DNA from: Polaromonas sp. JS666
Lineage (GTDB): Bacteria > Pseudomonadota > Gammaproteobacteria > Burkholderiales > Burkholderiaceae_C
Reading direction: 5' to 3'
Length of the DNA stretch: 64,000 bases
Assembly: GCF_000013865.1 (NCBI RefSeq)
Contig: NC_007948.1
Span: 3,844,001 to 3,908,000 of the forward strand
The first letter of the stretch is position 1. Every line of letters starts with the position of its first letter. The position numbers were made by a program, and so were the translations under genes. The notes under the pieces were generated by a model. That model was not told the origin of the DNA. It searched no databases and saw only the letters and a list, made by a program, of their open reading frames with translations. This document shows positions 55,226 to 62,980 of the stretch, piece after piece.

Positions 55226-56896
55226 TCAGGCCGCGACCACGACTTTGGTCGGCGGGCCGGCAAAAGCAGTTTTGAAGCTGCCGATGGAGAGCATGTCGAT
55301 CTCCAGGATAAAGGGACCGCTGGCAGCCAGCGCCTTGTCCAGGCCGGCGGGCAGGTCGGCGAGCCGGCTCACGCGCGTGTGGCCCAGCTGCAACGAGGCA
55401 CACAGTTGCGCGTAGTCCGGCGTGTGCAGGTCGACATAGCATCGGCGGCCACCGTACTGGGCGTCCTGGATGTTCTGGATCACGCCATAGCGCTTGTCGT
55501 TCATCAGCACGTACACCACGCCGGCCTTCTCCTGCACGGCCGTGGCCAGTTCGCCCAGATTCAGGATGAAGCCGCCATCGCCCGACAGGCAAAAGGTTTT
55601 GCGGCCCGAACCGGTGACGGCAGAACCCACGGCGGCGCCCACGCCCATGGCCAGGCCCTGCCCGATGCCGCCGCCCAGCGCATGCACGCCGGCACGCGGA
55701 TCGAAGATGTGCAGCTGGCGGTTGCCCCAGGTGCTGTTGGACACCGTGACGTCACGCACCCAGTTGAAGTTTCGGCCGGCGGCCTGCTGCAGCTGGCTCA
55801 CCAGTTCCGTGTAGGGGCCGAGGCCGTCGAGCAGGCTTTTCTCGGCCGCGGCACGCGCGGCACGCAGGTCGGCCATGAAGGCCGGGTCAATCGACAGGCG
55901 GCCTTCGAGACGGTCGGCCAGCCCCTGCAGCACGAGTTCGGAGTCGCCGTGCACGAAATAGTCCGTGGCGTAGCAGCGGCCTTCGGCGGCGGGGTCGGCG
56001 TCCACGCGGTAGAGCGGGCGCGGCAGTTTGAGTTCGTACTTCAGCGTCTCGTTGCCGCGCAGGCGCGAGCCCACGACCACCATGGCATCGCAGGTCTGGT
56101 AGAAGTTTTCCACCGGTTTGTGCAGGTTGTAGGCGCCCAGCGACCGGACGTCGTCCTCGGGCACGATGCCGCGGCCCTGGGTGCTGCTGACCACGCCCAG
56201 GCCCATGGCCATGAGGCGGGCCACCGCCGCGCCCGCATGGCGGGCTCCACCGCCCAGCCACAGCAGCGGGCGGCGGGCCTTGGCCAGGCGGTCGGCGAGT
56301 TCGTCCAGCGCATGGGCGGACGGCTGGTGCGCCACCACGGGCAGCGGCTTGAGGTCGGCCGGCAGGGGCATCAGCGCCGCCTGGATGTCGATCGGTATCT
56401 CCACGCTGACCGGGCCGGTCGGCGCCGTCAGCGCGGTCTGCACAGCCAGCTTGATGGTGCTGAGCGCGGTCTCGACACTGCGCACGCGAAAGGCCGCCTT
56501 GGACACGGCCTGCAGCATGGTGAGCTGGTCGGGCGCTTCGTGGATGTAGGACAGGCTCTGGTCGAGGTAAGGCGTTTCGATCTGGCCCGTCAGGTGCAGC
56601 AGCGGCGTGCCGGCGGTGAGCGCTTCCACCATGGCGCCGGCGGCGTTGCCGGCGGCGGTGCCGGTGCTGGTCAGGCACACGCCCAGGCCGCCCGTGGTGC
56701 GGGCATACGCGTCGGCCATGTTGGTGCCGCCGGCCTCGCCGCGCGCCATCACGAAACGGATTTTGCCGCGCTCGTTGAAGGCATCCAGGATGGGCATGTT
56801 GTGGATGGAAATGACGCCGAAGGCAGCCTTGACACCGCACTCCTCGAGGAATGCGGCAATGGCGGCGCCGACCGTGATTTGGTTGTTGTCAGGCAT
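55226..56896 (-). CDS. Thiamine diphosphate-dependent enzyme, acetolactate synthase-like
   Basis: ATG at 56896 (PDNNQITVGAAIAAFLEE) gives 556 aa with the three-domain TPP fold: PYR domain with catalytic Glu54 (MARGEAGGTNMADAYAR), central domain (residues about 190-320), and PP domain with the metal-binding motif around Asp440 (LSGDGGFILNLGELATA, then VVYVLMNDKRYGVIQN). It should decarboxylate a 2-oxo acid or join two of them; benzoylformate- or phosphonopyruvate-decarboxylase-like specificities are possible. Its start overlaps the end of the preceding SDR gene by 8 bp. Confidence 0.9.
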   Translation of the reverse strand: MPDNNQITVGAAIAAFLEECGVKAAFGVISIHNMPILDAFNERGKIRFVMARGEAGGTNMADAYARTTGGLGVCLTSTGTAAGNAAGAMVEALTAGTPLLHLTGQIETPYLDQSLSYIHEAPDQLTMLQAVSKAAFRVRSVETALSTIKLAVQTALTAPTGPVSVEIPIDIQAALMPLPADLKPLPVVAHQPSAHALDELADRLAKARRPLLWLGGGARHAGAAVARLMAMGLGVVSSTQGRGIVPEDDVRSLGAYNLHKPVENFYQTCDAMVVVGSRLRGNETLKYELKLPRPLYRVDADPAAEGRCYATDYFVHGDSELVLQGLADRLEGRLSIDPAFMADLRAARAAAEKSLLDGLGPYTELVSQLQQAAGRNFNWVRDVTVSNSTWGNRQLHIFDPRAGVHALGGGIGQGLAMGVGAAVGSAVTGSGRKTFCLSGDGGFILNLGELATAVQEKAGVVYVLMNDKRYGVIQNIQDAQYGGRRCYVDLHTPDYAQLCASLQLGHTRVSRLADLPAGLDKALAASGPFILEIDMLSIGSFKTAFAGPPTKVVVAA

Positions 56897-57686
56897 GATG
56901 GGAAAGACCTCCGGAAACATCGATGTGGCTGCCGGTCGTGTACGACGACAGCGGGGTGGCTAAAAAGAAAATGGCGCGGGCGGCCTCTTGCGGCAGCCCC
57001 AGGCGGCCCAGCGGAATGCGTTTGCGTGCGGCGAGCTCGCCGGTCCAGGCGGCCCAGTCCAGCGCGCGGTTCTCGCGCGCCTCGAAGCGGCGGCGCCATT
57101 GGCCGGACTCGATCAGGCCCACGAGGATGCCGTTCACGCGCACCCCCATGGGGGCGAACTCGGTGGCCATGGAGCGCACGAGGTTCTTGATGCCGGCGCG
57201 GGCTGCCGAGGTGGCCACCATATGGGGCTCGGGCTGGGCGGCCAGCAGGGAGTTGACGCAGACGATGGCCGGCGCGGCCTGGCGCCGCAGCTGCGGCAGG
57301 AAGGCCCGCGTGGGATGGATGACCGAGAAGAACTTCAGGTGCAGCTCTTCAGTCCAGGCGCTGTCTTCGGTATCGGCAAAGGTGGACACACGGCCCTGGC
57401 CGGCGTTGTTGACCAGAACGGAGGCGGCGCCCAGCGCGCGTTCGCTGCTCTCGGCGAATCGCTGCACATCGGCAGCGTCCAGCACGTTGCAGGTGGCGGC
57501 AAACAGGCGGGCCTCCGGGAACCGGGCGCGCAGCCCGGCCTCGGCGTCACGCAGGCGTTTTTCGTCGCGGCCGCAGAAGGCCACGGCCGCGCCGCCTTGC
57601 AGCAACAGCTCGACTGTCGCCAGGCCGATGCCGGACGAGCCGCCCGTGACCACGGCCACGGTATGGTTCAGGTCAATCAGGTTCAT
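56889..57686 (-). CDS. SDR family protein with replaced catalytic Tyr and Lys
   Basis: ATG at 57686 gives 265 aa. The cofactor loop TGGSSGIG and NNAG are normal. Ser146 is present, but the Tyr expected 13 residues later is Thr159 and the Lys four further on is Arg163 (MVATSAARAG against NYAAAKAG in FabG), and the usual Asn before them is His. Either chemistry is altered or the protein is a non-catalytic partner. The rest (VRSMATEFAPMGVRVNGI, SGGLSHHA end) is standard. It lies between the IclR gene (11-bp gap) and the TPP gene (8-bp overlap). Confidence 0.88.
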   Translation of the reverse strand: MNLIDLNHTVAVVTGGSSGIGLATVELLLQGGAAVAFCGRDEKRLRDAEAGLRARFPEARLFAATCNVLDAADVQRFAESSERALGAASVLVNNAGQGRVSTFADTEDSAWTEELHLKFFSVIHPTRAFLPQLRRQAAPAIVCVNSLLAAQPEPHMVATSAARAGIKNLVRSMATEFAPMGVRVNGILVGLIESGQWRRRFEARENRALDWAAWTGELAARKRIPLGRLGLPQEAARAIFFLATPLSSYTTGSHIDVSGGLSHHA

Positions 57687-57697
57687 CGCGAAGGCAC

Positions 57698-58534
57698 TCA
57701 GCGCAGGCGCAGGGCGACGACCGTGTTGAGGCTGTCGCTGCGCGGTTGGTAATTCAGGAGGCGGGACAACTCGTCGGCCGACAGGCGCACATGCCGCACC
57801 ATGTCGTCGACCAGCCCGGTCTCGATGTGGGCCGAGGGAATGGTGGTTCCCAGCGCGGCGATGATGCGGCCGCTGTCGTCGCGCACCGGGGCCGCAATGG
57901 TGGAGATGCTGGCCTCGTAATAGCCCTCGCCCATCACGTAGCCGCGCTGGCGGTCCGCCTCCAGCAGGTTGAACAGTTCCAGCACGGTCTTGGGCGTGCT
58001 GGCGGAAAACGCTTCGAGGTGATCCTCGGGGTAGATCGCGCGCAACTCGGGCAGGGTCAGGTCCTGCAGCAGTACCCGGCCCAGAACGGTCGCGTGGGCC
58101 GGCAGGCGCGTGCCGACGCGCACCGAGCTGGCGAACGGCGTCGGCGGCGCGACCTTGGCCACATAGACGATCGAACGCCCGTCCCGCACCACCAGGTTGC
58201 ACGAGTAGTGAATTTCGTCGCACAGCCGCGCCAGCAATGGCTGACCCAGTTCGGTGAGCTCCAGCGAGGACAGGTATTCAAAGCCCAGGCGCAGCACGGC
58301 CATGCCAAGGCGGTAGTCGCTGCCGCCGCTGGTGCGCTCGATGAAGCCCATGGCCTCCAGCGTGTTGAGCAGGCGAAACACCGTGGAGCGCGGCAGGTCA
58401 AGTCGGCGTGCCAGTTCGGGCGCGCTCAGCGTGCGGCTGTCGCGGCTGAATTCTCCGAGCAGGCGCAGGCCGCGCTCCAGCGCGGGGACGATGTATTTGT
58501 CGTTGCCGTTTTCTTCGGCGGTGTTGTCACTCAT
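57698..58534 (-). CDS. IclR-family transcriptional regulator
   Basis: The 278-aa regulator has an N-terminal winged helix (TLSAPELARRLDLPRSTVFR, LEAMGFIER) and the C-terminal GAF-like effector domain (TVLGRVLLQDLT, GYVMGEGYYEASISTIAAPV). IclR proteins commonly control aromatic catabolism in response to pathway acids. It is embedded in the operon: its ATG overlaps the alpha/beta hydrolase stop by 8 bp and the SDR gene follows, so its level tracks operon expression. A likely operator is at 60913-60932. Confidence 0.93.
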   Translation of the reverse strand: MSDNTAEENGNDKYIVPALERGLRLLGEFSRDSRTLSAPELARRLDLPRSTVFRLLNTLEAMGFIERTSGGSDYRLGMAVLRLGFEYLSSLELTELGQPLLARLCDEIHYSCNLVVRDGRSIVYVAKVAPPTPFASSVRVGTRLPAHATVLGRVLLQDLTLPELRAIYPEDHLEAFSASTPKTVLELFNLLEADRQRGYVMGEGYYEASISTIAAPVRDDSGRIIAALGTTIPSAHIETGLVDDMVRHVRLSADELSRLLNYQPRSDSLNTVVALRLR

Positions 58535-59423
58535 GGTGCGTGGCTCCGTTTGGTTGCATCGCGGCGCGCGTGATCAGGCGCGCGACCGCTTCAGGTTGCT
58601 CCACAGGGCTGGCATGGCCGGCTCCCTTGATCAAGTCAAAGGGCGCAGCATACAAGTCTGCCCAGACACGGCAGGCAGCGGGCGGTGTGACCACGTCGGC
58701 GTCGCCGCAGTGAACCTCCACCGGCATGGCCAGACCCTGGCTTGTTCCCAGGTCGCTGGCGCACAGCAGCTCGACGGCCTGCAGGTAGCCTTCGGGCTGC
58801 AGGCGGGCGGTGTTCCATTGCACCCAGGCACGTGCCGCAGAGTCTGCCGCCGGCGAGAGCAGGCGCTGCGGGATGCGCTCTGCCAGGCCGGCCACGCCCA
58901 GCATCTGCAGCGCATCGCGGCGCTCGTTGCGCACGCGCTCGCGGGTGGTGGCCTGCGCGGCAGCGCCATAGCCGCCCGCCGGGCTGATGAGCACCACGCG
59001 TGTGACGCGGTCTGCACCCAGATCGCGGGCGTAGGCGCAAGCCATCAGCGCGCCCAGCGAATGGCCGACCAGCACGCAGCGGCGAACGCCCATCGCCTGC
59101 AGCAGTTCATGCAGGCGTGCCGCATAGTCTGCGTCCGTGGGGGCATCGCCCCGAAGCGGGGTGGAGTCACCATAGCCGGGGGCATCCCACGCCATGACAT
59201 GCACCTGCTCACCGGCCAGCAGCGCCGCATGCGACCATGAGGCAGCGCCGGAGCTGATGCCGTGCAGCAGCACAACCGTGGGCGCCTCGCCGGGCGCACC
59301 GCATTCGCGCAGCGCCACCTGCGCGCCCGAGGGCAGCGGCACGATGCGCTGGGGAAAGCGACTATCCAGCAGCGCGAGCGGCGCCTGCAGCAGATCGTCA
59401 GCGGTGCGGGGCACGGCGTTCAT
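58527..59423 (-). CDS. Alpha/beta hydrolase
   Basis: ATG at 59423 (MNAVPRTADDLLQAPLALLD) gives 298 aa; a nearby ATG four codons upstream is also possible. The oxyanion motif LLHGISSG, nucleophile Ser122 in GHSLGALMA, an Asp in HCGDADVVTP and His in GAGHASPVE form the fold and triad. Members include meta-cleavage product hydrolases and enol-lactonases, which fits an extradiol pathway, but esterase activity is equally possible. It starts 11 bp after the cupin gene. Confidence 0.9.
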   Translation of the reverse strand: MNAVPRTADDLLQAPLALLDSRFPQRIVPLPSGAQVALRECGAPGEAPTVVLLHGISSGAASWSHAALLAGEQVHVMAWDAPGYGDSTPLRGDAPTDADYAARLHELLQAMGVRRCVLVGHSLGALMACAYARDLGADRVTRVVLISPAGGYGAAAQATTRERVRNERRDALQMLGVAGLAERIPQRLLSPAADSAARAWVQWNTARLQPEGYLQAVELLCASDLGTSQGLAMPVEVHCGDADVVTPPAACRVWADLYAAPFDLIKGAGHASPVEQPEAVARLITRAAMQPNGATHHE

Positions 59424-59434
59424 GGCAGATGCGC

Positions 59435-59971
59435 TCAGCGCTTGATCTTGGCGAGCGGGTGCTCGGGCGGATAGGTGGGCGTGATGGGCTTCTTGTTGCC
59501 CAGCATCACGCACATCAGCGCGTCTTCGTCGCCGATGTTGATTTCCTCGCGATACACGCCCGGCGGCACCGAGACGACGTCGCGGTCGGTCAGGATGGTT
59601 TCAAAACGCTCGCCGTCTTTTTCCAGCACCAGCTTGAGCTTGCCGCGGATGAGGAAGAACACCTCCTCCACGTCGACGTGCAGGTGCGAGGGGCCTTCGT
59701 GGCCGGCCGGGATCACCATGGTCGAGAAGGTGAAGTTTTCCGCCGGGATGGTGGTGCTGTCCGAGGCGACACCGGTGCCTCCGGTGCCGATATAGCGCAT
59801 CTGGCCACGGCGGTATTTGGGATCGAAGTCCGCCTGGAACTTCAGGGCGTCAAAGTCATACTTGCGGGTGGAAAAGCGCGCAACACGGCTTTCCATCCAG
59901 GACGCGAAACTCGCCCCCTCAGGTTGGTCCCAGCTTTTGGGGAGTTGCCGTTGCTCAGACAGATCACTCAT
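59435..59971 (-). CDS. Cupin-domain protein
   Basis: The 178-aa single-domain cupin has motif 1 in AGHEGPSHLHVDVEEVFFLIRG and motif 2 around TDRDVVSVPPGVYREEIN. The two His and a Glu of motif 1 are in place for metal binding; the motif 2 His is absent, with Tyr/Arg nearby. It could be an isomerase, a small dioxygenase or a sensor; substrate unknown. It is the second gene of the run, 50 bp after the first SDR gene. Confidence 0.87.
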   Translation of the reverse strand: MSDLSEQRQLPKSWDQPEGASFASWMESRVARFSTRKYDFDALKFQADFDPKYRRGQMRYIGTGGTGVASDSTTIPAENFTFSTMVIPAGHEGPSHLHVDVEEVFFLIRGKLKLVLEKDGERFETILTDRDVVSVPPGVYREEINIGDEDALMCVMLGNKKPITPTYPPEHPLAKIKR

Positions 59972-60021
59972 TGTTCACTCCTTTGAAATTGCGTTTAGCG
60001 GGTTTTTCGGGTTTTGCGCGT

Positions 60022-60792
60022 TCAGCGCATGACGAAGCCGCCATTGACGGCGAGAACCTGGCCGGTGACGAACCGGGCCAGATCGGATAGCGCATAGAGC
60101 ACCGCGCCGGAGACGTCCTCGGGCATCTGCTCGCGCTGGAGCGCGCGCTGGTCGATGTATTGACGGTGCCGCGACTCGGGCACGTACTGCGTGGCTTCCA
60201 CCAACACCAAGCCGGGGGCGATGGCATTGACGGTGATGTTGTCGGGGCCCAGCTCGCGGGCCAGCGAATGCGTCATCGCAATCACGGCGCCCTTGCTGGC
60301 CACATAGGCCAGCAGATTGGGCGCACCCCACATCGCAGTATCTGAAGCCAGGTTGACAATGGCGCCGCGGCCACCGGCGCGCAGCGCGGGGCGACAGGCA
60401 CGCGTCATGAGCCAGGTGCCGCGCACGTTGACGTTCATCACCTGGTCCCACTTGGCGATCTCGATGTCGTCCATGCCGCGACCTCCGGAGTCGGTCACCG
60501 CGGCGTTGTTGACGAGACCGTCCAGGCCGCCCAGGTTGGCCACCGCCTGCTCGGCGCAGCACTGGATCGATGCCGGGTCGCCCACATCCACCGCCACGCC
60601 GCTGGCGTCAAAGCCTTCTGCGCGCAGGGTTGCAACGGACTGCTGCAGCAACTCCTCGCGCAGATCGGCCAGCACCACCCGGGCGCCGCTCTCGCACAGC
60701 GTGCGGGCAAAGGAAAAACCCAAACCGCGGGCCGCACCGGTCACCAGGATGCGGCGGCCCTGCACAAGTCCTTGCTGGCTATGCGCGACCAT
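60022..60792 (-). CDS. SDR family oxidoreductase
   Basis: The 256-aa enzyme has a complete SDR set: VTGAARGLGFSFA, NNAAVTD, Asn in MNVNVRGTW, Ser in NLASDTAMWG, and the Tyr/Lys pair in LAYVASKGAVIAMTHSLARELG, ending VNGGFVMR. It would oxidise a secondary alcohol or cis-diol, or reduce a ketone. It is the first gene of the operon, so the promoter and the palindrome at 60913-60932 lie upstream. It contrasts with the second SDR of the cluster, which lacks the Tyr/Lys pair. Confidence 0.91.
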   Translation of the reverse strand: MVAHSQQGLVQGRRILVTGAARGLGFSFARTLCESGARVVLADLREELLQQSVATLRAEGFDASGVAVDVGDPASIQCCAEQAVANLGGLDGLVNNAAVTDSGGRGMDDIEIAKWDQVMNVNVRGTWLMTRACRPALRAGGRGAIVNLASDTAMWGAPNLLAYVASKGAVIAMTHSLARELGPDNITVNAIAPGLVLVEATQYVPESRHRQYIDQRALQREQMPEDVSGAVLYALSDLARFVTGQVLAVNGGFVMR

Positions 60793-60912
60793 GGTTCACC
60801 TCCCTGCGGGCTTGCTTGCGGGCCTGATGCCTCAAACTGCGTGGAAGGCCGGTGATGCGGATGATTTCAAACATGAGAAACCTCAACTGAAGATTTGGAT
60901 TCTGACTTTGTC

Positions 60913-60932
60913 TTGTTTCACTAATGAAACAA
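60913..60932. promoter_or_regulatory. Candidate IclR operator upstream of the catabolic operon
   Basis: A perfect inverted repeat with 8-bp arms TTGTTTCA and TGAAACAA around CTAA, 121 bp upstream of the first SDR start. A further half-site TGAAACG lies at 60944-60950. GTTTC/GAAAC-type palindromes are known for several IclR-family operators, and an IclR gene is in the operon. I could not define the -35/-10 elements with confidence. Confidence 0.55.
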
Positions 60933-61034
60933 CGATTAATATCTGAAACGATGAACGAAGCTTAAAGGTGATTTTTAGCTTCAAAAATAGGTATAAACCC
61001 TAATAAATTCGGCAAAACTCCCCCTCTGGCATGC

Positions 61035-61668
61035 GGTGTGAGCCTGAAAACGGGTGTGAAAAGGCCTCGTGATGGTTGCGGCATTCCGCGACATTCCGGT
61101 GGCCGTCGCCGGCAACTGCATGGGCCACAGCATTGGCGCCATGGGCTTGCGGCCTTACCACGGGCGCATGAGCACCGTGCTGTGCGGCCCGGCGACAACC
61201 TGATGATCCACAAGGCCCTGATGATGGTGGAGCCCGGCGACGTACTGGTCATTGATGCGGCGGCGACCTGACACAGGTCCTCGTGGGAGACCTGATGCGC
61301 ACCACCGCCTCGCCAAACAACTCGGCGAGCTGGTGATCGATGGCGCCGTCCGCAACCTGCTGGAATGGGCCGAGGACGGCATGCCGATCTTTGCGCGCGG
61401 GCACACGCACTGCGGCCCCAGCAAGGAAGGCCCGGGCGAAATCAACATACCGATCGCCTGCGCAGGCCTAGCGGTGCAGCCGGGCGACCTGATGCTGGGC
61501 GATGCGGATGGCGTGATCGCCATTCCATCGGTGGACGTGGCGGCGCCGCTGCCGGTCGTGCGTGCGCACCTGGCGCGCGAAGCCAAAATTCGCGCCACCA
61601 ACGCCGCCGGCACCTCCGACCCGGAGCGTTTCAACGCCCTGCTGCGCAGCAAGGGCCTGCCGGTCTGA
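61035..61668 (+). pseudogene. Degraded RraA/HMG-CHA aldolase-like gene
   Basis: Pieces of one RraA-family protein appear in shifting frames: KTGVKRP (about 61044), then FRDIPVAVAGNCMGHSIGAM (61081 on), then VRPGDNLMIHKALMMVEPGD (61190 on), then a long intact tail QLGELVIDGAVRNLLEWAED to ERFNALLRSKGLPV and a stop at 61668. The breaks near 61070, 61180, 61265 and 61308 each behave as a single-base loss or gain, so the gene is dead. The family includes 4-carboxy-4-hydroxy-2-oxoadipate aldolases of protocatechuate and gallate 4,5-cleavage pathways. Confidence 0.85.
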
Positions 61669-61669
61669 C

Positions 61670-61802
61670 AGGCCGAACTGCGGCACACCCTCGAACTGGC
61701 TGCGGTCGGCAGCCCGTTCGAAGTGCAATGGCCAGTGGCATCCGCTCGGGACAAGACGTGCTCAAGGCCAAGGCCTTGGGCGCTCAGGGCACCTGCTCAT
61801 GA
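61670..61802 (+). pseudogene. Relic of an FMN-dependent alpha-hydroxy acid oxidase
   Basis: After the RraA relic a fragment reads LELAAVGSPFEV, then in a shifted frame MASGIRSGQDVLKAKALGAQG, ending at a stop near 61800. This matches residues around GGIRSGQDVLKAWALGARG of the intact oxidase at 45953-47104. Only about 40 codons remain. It is diverged from the intact copy, so it is a relic of a separate paralogue and not a recent duplicate. Confidence 0.75.
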
Positions 61803-61834
61803 GTCATGGCAGGCTTCGCCAAGCGAAGTCCTGC

Positions 61835-62731
61835 CTAACGCTGGCCCGCAGGTCGGGCCGGCACCGTTTGCAGGTAAGCGTGCAGCGCTCGGGTATCGAC
61901 ATCGTTCATGGCCGACAGCGATCCAAACGGCATCACCTGGATGGCTGTGCCGTCAGGCCGTTTGCCGCTGCGCATCATGGCCATGAACTGCGCTGCATCC
62001 TTGTAACGCCCCATGGCACTGCCCTCGCCGGGCGTGATGTTGGCGGCCGCCGGCCAGTCCGGGGGGCCACCGGGAATCTTCCCGCCGGACAGCTTCTCGC
62101 CATGGCAACCGATGCACATATTGGCCACATAGGCGCCATGCTGCACCGTCACGGCAGCCGCCACCGGGGTTGAGGGCGGCAGCGAGTGGTCAATCCGTTG
62201 CGCCGCATCGGGAATGGCGTCAAAGCCGTAGAGCACCCAGGCTGGCAAGGGCAGTTCGATCACCGCGGCACGGGGATTTTGTGGCGGCAAGCTGCGCACA
62301 TACGCCACCAATGCGGCCAGGTCTTCGTTGGTGAAGCGGTTGTAGTCCTCACTGGGCATGATCAGCGCCGGGTGCCCATCGGGTTTGACCCCATGGCGTA
62401 TCGTGCGAACCCAGTCTTCGGGCTTGTACCCGGCCACCACACCGCCAGGCGTGATATTGGGTCCGGCGATGCGCGTGCCTTTGCCGTCATTGACAAAGTC
62501 GCGCCCGCCCCCGTTCACGCCATGGCAGTCAACGCAACCGCGCGACTGGAATAAATACTTGCCGCGCTCCAGCGCCTGGGCATCCGAGACGTACGCCACG
62601 GGTTGCACCGGCACACTCACCTGGCGCATGCGTTTTCGCTCGGCCAGCTGCGTGCCCACCACGGCCGCACCCGCGACCAGCAGTACGGCCAAGCCCAGGC
62701 CGGCAGCGCTCCATTTAATCCAGCGTTTCAT
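61835..62731 (-). CDS. Di-haem class I cytochrome c
   Basis: The 298-aa protein has an N-terminal membrane anchor or signal (WSAAGLGLAVLLVAGAAVVG) and two c-type haem sites, Cys66-Val-Asp-Cys-His70 and Cys206-Ile-Gly-Cys-His210, each in a cytochrome c domain with downstream Met candidates (IMPSEDYNRF, QVMPFGSL). This resembles the electron-accepting subunits of periplasmic alcohol, gluconate or aldehyde dehydrogenases, but no dehydrogenase gene is adjacent. Whether it serves the catabolic cluster is unknown. Confidence 0.88.
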   Translation of the reverse strand: MKRWIKWSAAGLGLAVLLVAGAAVVGTQLAERKRMRQVSVPVQPVAYVSDAQALERGKYLFQSRGCVDCHGVNGGGRDFVNDGKGTRIAGPNITPGGVVAGYKPEDWVRTIRHGVKPDGHPALIMPSEDYNRFTNEDLAALVAYVRSLPPQNPRAAVIELPLPAWVLYGFDAIPDAAQRIDHSLPPSTPVAAAVTVQHGAYVANMCIGCHGEKLSGGKIPGGPPDWPAAANITPGEGSAMGRYKDAAQFMAMMRSGKRPDGTAIQVMPFGSLSAMNDVDTRALHAYLQTVPARPAGQR

Positions 62732-62980
62732 TGTATTTCCCCCTCCATTAGCCTCGATGGCGCGCCACCACCGGGCCGCATCGTCGCAGGCAAATCGGGC
62801 AGTTTAGGCAGCCGCGGATTTTTTGTCAGTGAGAAATTAACATCGCCTGGCGTGAAACCGGTGTGGGCAGCCAGAGCAACCGGTCCCCCACACTCGCGCC
62901 CGCATCGGCGTGGAAGTCGGCATTCCGGATGCTTGACCACACAAAAGCGATGACACGTCGACGAGCGCTATGCTTGCCAT

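Noticed and set aside
55215..55592. Longer start for the aspartate-dehydrogenase-like gene
   Set aside because: Runs antiparallel in sense through the end of the TPP gene without similarity; MLKIAMIGCG is the canonical N-terminus.
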